The translations under genes were made by a program, and so were the position numbers. DNA of 10,413 nt, taken from contig DATJWY010000117.1 in assembly GCA_035500775.1 (NCBI GenBank), forward strand, positions 1 through 10,413. Direction: 5' to 3'. The notes under the pieces were generated by a model. That model did no database searches. It was not told the DNA's origin and saw nothing but the letters and a program-made list of their open reading frames with translations. This stretch comes from DATJWY01 sp035500775. Its GTDB lineage: Bacteria; Pseudomonadota; Alphaproteobacteria; Acetobacterales; Acetobacteraceae. This document shows positions 7,231 to 10,413 of the stretch, in pieces (positions within the stretch are counted from its first letter, which is position 1; each line of letters begins with the position of its first letter).

Positions 7231-8371
7231 CCGACGCCTCGCTCCGGCGCAGGAGATGACGGGCGGCACTGCCGCGCCCGGCTGGGTCTGGGCCGGAACC
7301 GGCGGCCAGGCTCCGCGCGGGCAGCGGCCGCCGCTCTCGGTCGGCATCATCCTGGCCGAGAATTTTACTCTCTCCGCCTTGTCGCTGTTCGTCGATCATC
7401 TGCGTCTTGCCGCCGATGAGGGCGACCGCAGCCGGCCGATCCATGCGCGCTGGGCGGTGATGAGTCCGCACGCGACGCCGATGCGGTCGAGTTGTGGCGT
7501 CCCGGTCGGCCGCACCAGCAAGCTGATCGACCCGGCGCAGCTCGACTACATCGCCGTGGTCGGCGGTATTCTGCATCCGAGCCGGCGTAACGATCCCGAG
7601 ATCGACGCCTATCTCCATGCCGCCGCGCGCGCCGGGGTGAAGCTGATCGGTATCTGCACCGGCAGCTTCATTCTCTGCCGTGCCGGGCTGATGGAAGGGC
7701 GGCGGACCTGCGTCAGCTGGTATCACTACCAGGATTTCCAGGATGAATTCCCCGAGCAGACGGCGGTCGCCGACCGGCTGTTCATCGAGGAACGGAACCG
7801 CATCACCTGCGCCGGGGGCGCCGGGGCGGCGGATCTCGCGATCCATCTGATCGCCCGGCATCTCAGCCGCTCGGCGGCACAGAAAGCGAGCCAGGTGATG
7901 CTGTTCGACCGCGCCCGGGCTGGCACCGATGTGCAGCCGCATCCGCCGATGGCGGAGGCGGTGGCCGATCCGCGCATCCGCCGCGCCATGCTGCTGATGG
8001 AACAGAATCTCGCCGATCCGCTGCCGATCGTGCGCATCGCCGAGCGCCTCGGCCTCTCCACACGGCAGATGGAGCGTTTGTTCCAGGCCGCGCTCGGGCA
8101 GCGTCCCGCGGCGTTCTACCGGATGCTACGCCTGCGCTACGCGCGCTGGCTGATCGACAATACAGAGCGATCGGTAACCGACATCGCACTTGATGCCGGC
8201 TTCGCCGATTGCGCGCATTTCTCGCGGGAGTTCAAGAAGGTGCATGGCTTTGCCCCGTCCGATAACCGGCCACGCGCGCGGCGGGACCGGGGCTCCGCCG
8301 CGACGCCGGCGCCGCAACATCCGGTTCAGGCCGCGGCGCCGGAACTCGCCGGAATGCGGGTATTTGACTAG
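7214..8371 (+). CDS. GlxA family transcriptional regulator (DJ-1/PfpI domain plus AraC HTH), GbdR-like
   Basis: This 385-residue two-domain regulator has an N-terminal DJ-1/PfpI-like amidotransferase fold (about residues 40-230) and a C-terminal AraC-type double helix-turn-helix (about 255-350). The first domain shows VGIILAENFTLSALSLFVDHLRL, LDYIAVVGGILHPS and GICTGSFILCRAGLM, with Cys148 at the nucleophile elbow. The second shows IVRIAERLGLSTRQMERLFQ, then SVTDIALDAGFADCAHFSREFKKVHGFAPS. This architecture is that of GbdR, the activator of betaine and sarcosine catabolism in Pseudomonas, and of related regulators. The neighbouring sox and gbc genes make that role likely, although GlxA-family members sense diverse nitrogen compounds. 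The GTG start gives a 17-nt overlap with soxG; ATG 7256 is the alternative. A tail of about 35 Pro/Ala/Arg residues looks disordered. Placement inside the catabolic cluster suggests autoregulation. Confidence 0.88.
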   Translation: MSSASDRRLAPAQEMTGGTAAPGWVWAGTGGQAPRGQRPPLSVGIILAENFTLSALSLFVDHLRLAADEGDRSRPIHARWAVMSPHATPMRSSCGVPVGRTSKLIDPAQLDYIAVVGGILHPSRRNDPEIDAYLHAAARAGVKLIGICTGSFILCRAGLMEGRRTCVSWYHYQDFQDEFPEQTAVADRLFIEERNRITCAGGAGAADLAIHLIARHLSRSAAQKASQVMLFDRARAGTDVQPHPPMAEAVADPRIRRAMLLMEQNLADPLPIVRIAERLGLSTRQMERLFQAALGQRPAAFYRMLRLRYARWLIDNTERSVTDIALDAGFADCAHFSREFKKVHGFAPSDNRPRARRDRGSAATPAPQHPVQAAAPELAGMRVFD

Positions 8372-8382
8372 GAATTTTGCGC

Positions 8383-8413
8383 TTATGTCGCTATAGCACA
8401 ATTTTGTGTCGCT
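8383..8413. promoter_or_regulatory. Direct repeat with 21-bp period, candidate AraC-type activator site upstream of gbcA
   Basis: TTATGTCGCT (8383-8392) and TTGTGTCGCT (8404-8413) match at 9 of 10 bases and start exactly 21 bp apart, two helical turns. Tandem half-sites at this period are the classic layout for AraC/XylS-type activators, and such a regulator is encoded immediately upstream. Between and into the second repeat lies a small dyad, CACAA-TT-TTGTG (8397-8408). A TTGGGC at 8413-8418 abuts the second repeat and could be a weak -35, as in class II activation. No good -10 was found at the right distance, so the promoter itself is not assigned. Confidence 0.5.
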
Positions 8414-8516
8414 TGGGCGAAAGTATGGGGTGCTCGCCGCGCGCACAGTGCGGTTCGCGGACGAGAGGTTCGGCCGCTTTGCGGATAATGGCCGAGGCGT
8501 CTCCGGCCACCAAGCT

Positions 8517-8521
8517 AAGGA
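8517..8521 (+). promoter_or_regulatory. Shine-Dalgarno AAGGA deciding the gbcA start
   Basis: AAGGA ends 8 nt before ATG 8530. It supports this start over upstream in-frame codons (from 8377), which would add an N-terminal stretch not expected in the family and would translate the probable operator. Confidence 0.7.
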
Positions 8522-8529
8522 CGGGTTCA

Positions 8530-9786
8530 ATGTCGGATACGGCTGCTCCCTCGCTCTCCACCCTGCTGCTGCGCCGCCGCCTTGGGCACAGCCTCGAGAC
8601 GCCGTTCTATACGAGCCAGGAGATCTTCGAGACCGATCTCGACGTGATCTTTGGCCGGCATTGGATCTATGTCGGCGTGGAGCCGGATGTCGCCGAGCCG
8701 GGCGACGCCATGGTGGTCGATATCGGCCGCAATTCGGTCGTGATCGTGCGCGATGACGAGGATCGCATCCGCGCCTTCCACAATGTCTGCCGCCATCGCG
8801 GCGCGCGCATCGTGACGCAGCAGAAGACGACGATCGGCAACCTCGTCTGCCGCTACCATTCCTGGACCTATGGGCTGGACGGCAACCTGCTGCATGCCGA
8901 GCACATGGGGCCGAAATTCGACCCGTCCTGCCACGGGCTGAAGCCGGTGCATCTGCGCTCCATCGCCGGCCTGCTCTTCATCTGCCTCGCCGATGAGGCG
9001 CCGGCGGATATCGACGAGCTGGAACGGGTGATGACCCCCTATATCGCGCCGCATCAGGTCGCGAACACGCGGATCGCCAAGCAGGTCGATCTGATCGAGC
9101 GTGGCAACTGGAAGCTCACGTTGGAGAACAACCGCGAGTGCTACCACTGCGGCGGCAACCATCCTGAACTGACCGTGCCGCTGTTCGCCTACGGCTTCGG
9201 CTTCGCGCCGGACGCGCTGGACGATATGGGTCGCACCGAGGCCAACCGGTATGATTGTCTGGTGGAGACGATGCACGCGGAATGGGAAGGCGAAGGCTTG
9301 CCCTCCCGCGAGATCGACCATCTTGATGACCGCGTTACCGGCTTCCGCACCCAGCGCCTGCCGCTTGACCGCGCTGGTGAAAGCCAGACCATGGACACGA
9401 AGGTCGCCTGCAACCGTCTGCTCGGCAACCTGACCCGCAAACAGCTCGGCGGCCTCTCCTTCTGGACGCAGCCGAATAGCTGGCACCATTTCATGAGCGA
9501 CCACATCGTCACGTTCAGCGCCATTCCGCTGTCGCCGGACCGCACGCTGGTCCGCACCAAATGGCTGGTGCACAAGGACGCGGTTGAAGGCGTCGATTAC
9601 GACCTCGCCAATCTGACCGGCGTGTGGGAAGCCACCAACCAGCAGGACGCCGACCTGGTCGAGTTGAGCCAGCAGGGCGTGCAGAGCTCCGCCTATGAGC
9701 CCGGCCCGTATTCCGAATACACCGAGGGTCTCGTGGAGAAATTCGCGGCCTGGTACATCGACCGCCTGAAGGCGTCCTTCGGCTGA
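8530..9786 (+). CDS. gbcA: Glycine betaine monooxygenase, Rieske oxygenase subunit
   Basis: This 418-residue Rieske non-heme iron oxygenase probably removes one methyl group from glycine betaine to give dimethylglycine and formaldehyde. The Rieske [2Fe-2S] motif is complete: Cys87-X-His89, then 17 residues, then Cys107-X2-His110 (in VCRHRGAR and VCRYHSWTYG). The catalytic iron site is in ENNRECYHCGGNHPE, with His206 and His211 as ligands. Asp373 in NQQDADLVELSQQG is the likely third ligand. Glu203 stands where many ring-hydroxylating oxygenases have the bridging Asp, a trait of the quaternary-amine group (GbcA, carnitine oxygenase CntA, stachydrine demethylase). Such neighbours mean a related N-methyl substrate is possible, but the bet and sox context favours betaine. 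The reductase partner gbcB overlaps the stop by one base (TGATG). A candidate activator site lies upstream. Confidence 0.9.
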   Translation: MSDTAAPSLSTLLLRRRLGHSLETPFYTSQEIFETDLDVIFGRHWIYVGVEPDVAEPGDAMVVDIGRNSVVIVRDDEDRIRAFHNVCRHRGARIVTQQKTTIGNLVCRYHSWTYGLDGNLLHAEHMGPKFDPSCHGLKPVHLRSIAGLLFICLADEAPADIDELERVMTPYIAPHQVANTRIAKQVDLIERGNWKLTLENNRECYHCGGNHPELTVPLFAYGFGFAPDALDDMGRTEANRYDCLVETMHAEWEGEGLPSREIDHLDDRVTGFRTQRLPLDRAGESQTMDTKVACNRLLGNLTRKQLGGLSFWTQPNSWHHFMSDHIVTFSAIPLSPDRTLVRTKWLVHKDAVEGVDYDLANLTGVWEATNQQDADLVELSQQGVQSSAYEPGPYSEYTEGLVEKFAAWYIDRLKASFG

Positions 9787-10413
9787 TGACGGCGCTCGAC
9801 AGCAAGGACGCGCTCGCGTCGCTCCGGGTCCCGTACTGGGACCCGGAAACCGAGGAAGAGCTGGTCTGCCGCGCGGTGCGGGATGAAACGGCGGATGTAC
9901 GCAGTTTCACCTTCTCCGCCCGCGCGTCACGCCGCTTCACTTATCTGCCCGGCCAGTTCATCACCTTCGAGATCCCGCTCGACGGTGGCACGGTACAGCG
10001 TTCCTACACCATCGCCTCGACGCCAACCCGGCCACACAGCCTGACCATCACCGTCAAGCGCGTGCCGGGCGGACCGGTGTCGAACTGGCTGCACGACCAG
10101 CTGCGGCCCGGCATGGCGCTGCGCGCGAGCGGTCCACTCGGCAGCTTCTCCGCCGCGCTGCACCCGGCGCGGAAATACCTGTTCCTCTCCGCCGGCAGCG
10201 GCATCACTCCGCTGATGTCGATGGCGCGGGCGCATTTCGATCTCGGCGACCCGGCCGATATCCTGTTCGTACACAGCGCCCGCTCCCCGGCCGATCTCAT
10301 CTTCCGCGCCGAACTCGCGGAATTGGCGCGCGGGCGAGGCAGTTTCCGCTCCATCGCCTTCTGCGAGGCGGACAGCCCGGGGGAGAGCTGGAACGGTCTG
10401 CGCGGCCGGCTGA
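9786..10413 (+). CDS. gbcB: Glycine betaine monooxygenase reductase subunit, N-terminal part (3' end outside window)
   Basis: The frame opens at ATG 9786, sharing one base with the gbcA stop, and runs to the window edge with no stop, giving 209 codons. It is a ferredoxin-NADP reductase-type flavoprotein. RSYTIASTP (Arg72-Ser-Tyr-Thr75) is the flavin-binding motif, followed by the LTITVKRVPGGPVSNWLHD segment. LSAGSGITPLMSMAR (GSGITP at 137-142) begins the NAD(P)H-binding domain. Family members are about 360-370 residues and end in a plant-type [2Fe-2S] ferredoxin domain, which would lie beyond the right edge. The protein passes electrons from NAD(P)H to the Rieske centre of GbcA. Assignment as GbcB rather than another class IB-type reductase rests on its coupling to gbcA. 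Confidence 0.87.
   Translation, partial: MTALDSKDALASLRVPYWDPETEEELVCRAVRDETADVRSFTFSARASRRFTYLPGQFITFEIPLDGGTVQRSYTIASTPTRPHSLTITVKRVPGGPVSNWLHDQLRPGMALRASGPLGSFSAALHPARKYLFLSAGSGITPLMSMARAHFDLGDPADILFVHSARSPADLIFRAELAELARGRGSFRSIAFCEADSPGESWNGLRGRL

Noticed and set aside
8377..8529. N-terminal extension of gbcA from an upstream in-frame ATG.
   Set aside because: Family alignment, the Shine-Dalgarno sequence before ATG 8530 and the operator-like repeat in this stretch all favour the downstream start.

Overview
The window is a GC-rich stretch with all genes on the + strand. It is almost certainly from an alphaproteobacterium. GC-rich third positions, BetA and BetB termini of the rhizobial/rhodospirillal type, and a soxBDAG operon all fit this, but the genus cannot be named from sequence alone. 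The content is one catabolic island for choline, glycine betaine and sarcosine. No tRNA, rRNA, insertion sequence, CRISPR array or phage gene is visible.

Layout: the 3' end of betaine aldehyde dehydrogenase (betB, 1-273), then choline dehydrogenase (betA, about 322-1983). A 130-nt gap follows, carrying a perfect inverted repeat and an unconvincing 32-codon ORF. Next come the four genes of heterotetrameric sarcosine oxidase, soxB (2114-3367), soxD (3379-3672), soxA (3669-6677) and soxG (6670-7230), tightly packed with ATGA or 8-nt overlaps. A GlxA/GbdR-like regulator with a DJ-1/PfpI domain and an AraC helix-turn-helix (7214-8371) overlaps the end of soxG. A 158-nt gap contains a 10-bp direct repeat with 21-bp periodicity. 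The Rieske oxygenase gbcA (8530-9786) follows and overlaps by one base the start of its flavin reductase gbcB (from 9786, running off the window). No gap exceeds 300 nt.

How the genes fit together (inference from families): BetA and BetB oxidise choline to glycine betaine, and GbcAB removes one methyl group to give dimethylglycine. An unseen dimethylglycine demethylase would give sarcosine. SoxBDAG then converts sarcosine to glycine, passing the methyl carbon to tetrahydrofolate. The regulator, probably sensing a betaine-derived metabolite, is encoded in the middle of its likely targets. The enzymes are known. The points of interest are the regulatory architecture (a TGTCG-containing repeat in both real gaps), the embedded regulator, and what is missing from the cluster (no dimethylglycine demethylase, purU, glyA or betI in view).
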